This document shows positions 6,257 through 6,510 of a stretch of DNA of 6,510 nucleotides, piece by piece. Source of the stretch: Bacillota bacterium (lineage in GTDB: Bacteria; Bacillota_I; Bacilli_A; RFN20; CAG-826); NCBI GenBank assembly GCA_023443485.1, contig JAEZUH010000026.1:1-6510 (forward strand), written 5' to 3'. The notes under the pieces were generated by a model. The model did not search any database. It saw nothing but the letters and a program-made list of their open reading frames with translations, and was not told the origin of the DNA. The translations under genes and the position numbers were made by a program. The stretch's first letter is position 1. Each line of letters starts with the position of its first letter.

Positions 6257-6510
6257 TTAAAAACTACTAGCATCGAAAAATTCATCATTTGGATAGATGT
6301 TGCTTGATTGTTTGATTACTTTGCTATCCCATTTTGTGAGATTAGTAACCACATAATTTTTGGGAAAAATTGCTAAAAGAAAGCCCTGATACGAAGAGAT
6401 ATCATCCATCAATAAAATATGTTCAGTTTCTCGATAGGAGTAATCTTGATTCCAGGACGATCCAGCGGTTGCTGTCCAAGCCCATACATACAGTTCATAA
6501 TCTATAAGAT
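6257..6510 (-). CDS. C-terminal end of a protein with a starch-binding-like module (5' end outside the window)
   Basis: An open frame runs in from the window edge and closes with TAA at 6257-6259, giving 83 residues without a start. Visible features are an aromatic strand ELYVWAWTA (residues 5-13), a downstream Trp (SSWNQ), a hydrophobic strand QGFLLAIF (41-48), NLTKWDSKV (56-64) and a tail SSNIYPNDEFFDASSF. The pattern resembles small beta-sandwich starch-binding modules (CBM41, CBM25/26-like). The anchor points YVWAW, GFLLAI and SSNIYP match WQIWAW, GFLVAI and SSKIYP of the CBM41 in the next gene. The enzyme or binding protein that carries the module lies outside the window; an amylase-type enzyme or a second glucan-binding lipoprotein would fit the operon. 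That the frame is coding is well supported by composition and by the 12-base junction; its identity is an inference. Confidence 0.7.
   Translation of the reverse strand, partial: LIDYELYVWAWTATAGSSWNQDYSYRETEHILLMDDISSYQGFLLAIFPKNYVVTNLTKWDSKVIKQSSNIYPNDEFFDASSF

Noticed and set aside
6257..6510. Treating the right edge as non-coding leader of the pullulanase gene
   Set aside because: One frame stays open for 83 codons, with a protein-like pattern and carbohydrate-binding landmarks, and ends 12 bases before the pullulanase ATG, which is operon spacing rather than a leader.

Overview
The window is an AT-rich piece of a bacterial chromosome in which every supported gene lies on the minus strand, so it reads right to left. 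The likely source is a low-GC Firmicutes/Tenericutes-type organism. Supporting signs are strong AGGAG ribosome sites, a secreted lipoprotein enzyme, an ABC sugar-importer ATPase of the MalK/MsmK type, and no outer-membrane genes. Every Trp codon read is TGG, no TGA occurs in frame, and the five stops seen are TAA (3) or TAG (2). This argues for the standard code and against a Mycoplasma/Spiroplasma-type genome. A standard-code relative (Acholeplasma, Izemoplasma or RF39-like) or an Erysipelotrichia-type lineage would fit, but the species cannot be named from this sequence.

Layout from right to left. (1) 6257-6510: the 3' end of a gene that runs in from outside the window. Its last 83 residues look like a starch-binding module. 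(2) 3470-6244: a complete type I pullulanase lipoprotein (CBM41, spacer domain, CBM48, GH13 catalytic domain, beta C-domain) with all catalytic residues present. (3) 3049-3468: a small membrane protein with two TM helices and a C-terminal PH-like domain, starting one base after the pullulanase stop. (4) 898-2973: a MalK/MsmK/UgpC-family ATPase of 691 residues, roughly twice the usual length. (5) 851-884: a strong intrinsic terminator. (6) 63-836: an RDD-family membrane protein that appears to have its own promoter overlapping that terminator. (7) 34-73: a hairpin with a T-run on the plus strand, possibly ending a convergent gene left of the window.

Genes 1-4 make sense as one alpha-glucan utilisation operon. 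A surface-anchored debranching enzyme, and probably a second starch-binding protein, would release maltodextrins outside the cell. The ATPase would power a maltodextrin/oligosaccharide ABC importer whose permeases and binding protein are not in this window. The PH-like protein sits inside the operon but has no assignable role.

The most unusual item is the ATPase. Its extra ~315 residues read as two further divergent copies of the MalK regulatory (TOBE/OB) domain, separated by a helical hairpin, so one polypeptide would carry three regulatory domains. The second most interesting item is the terminator/promoter overlap at 834-884, which predicts a leaderless mRNA for the RDD gene.
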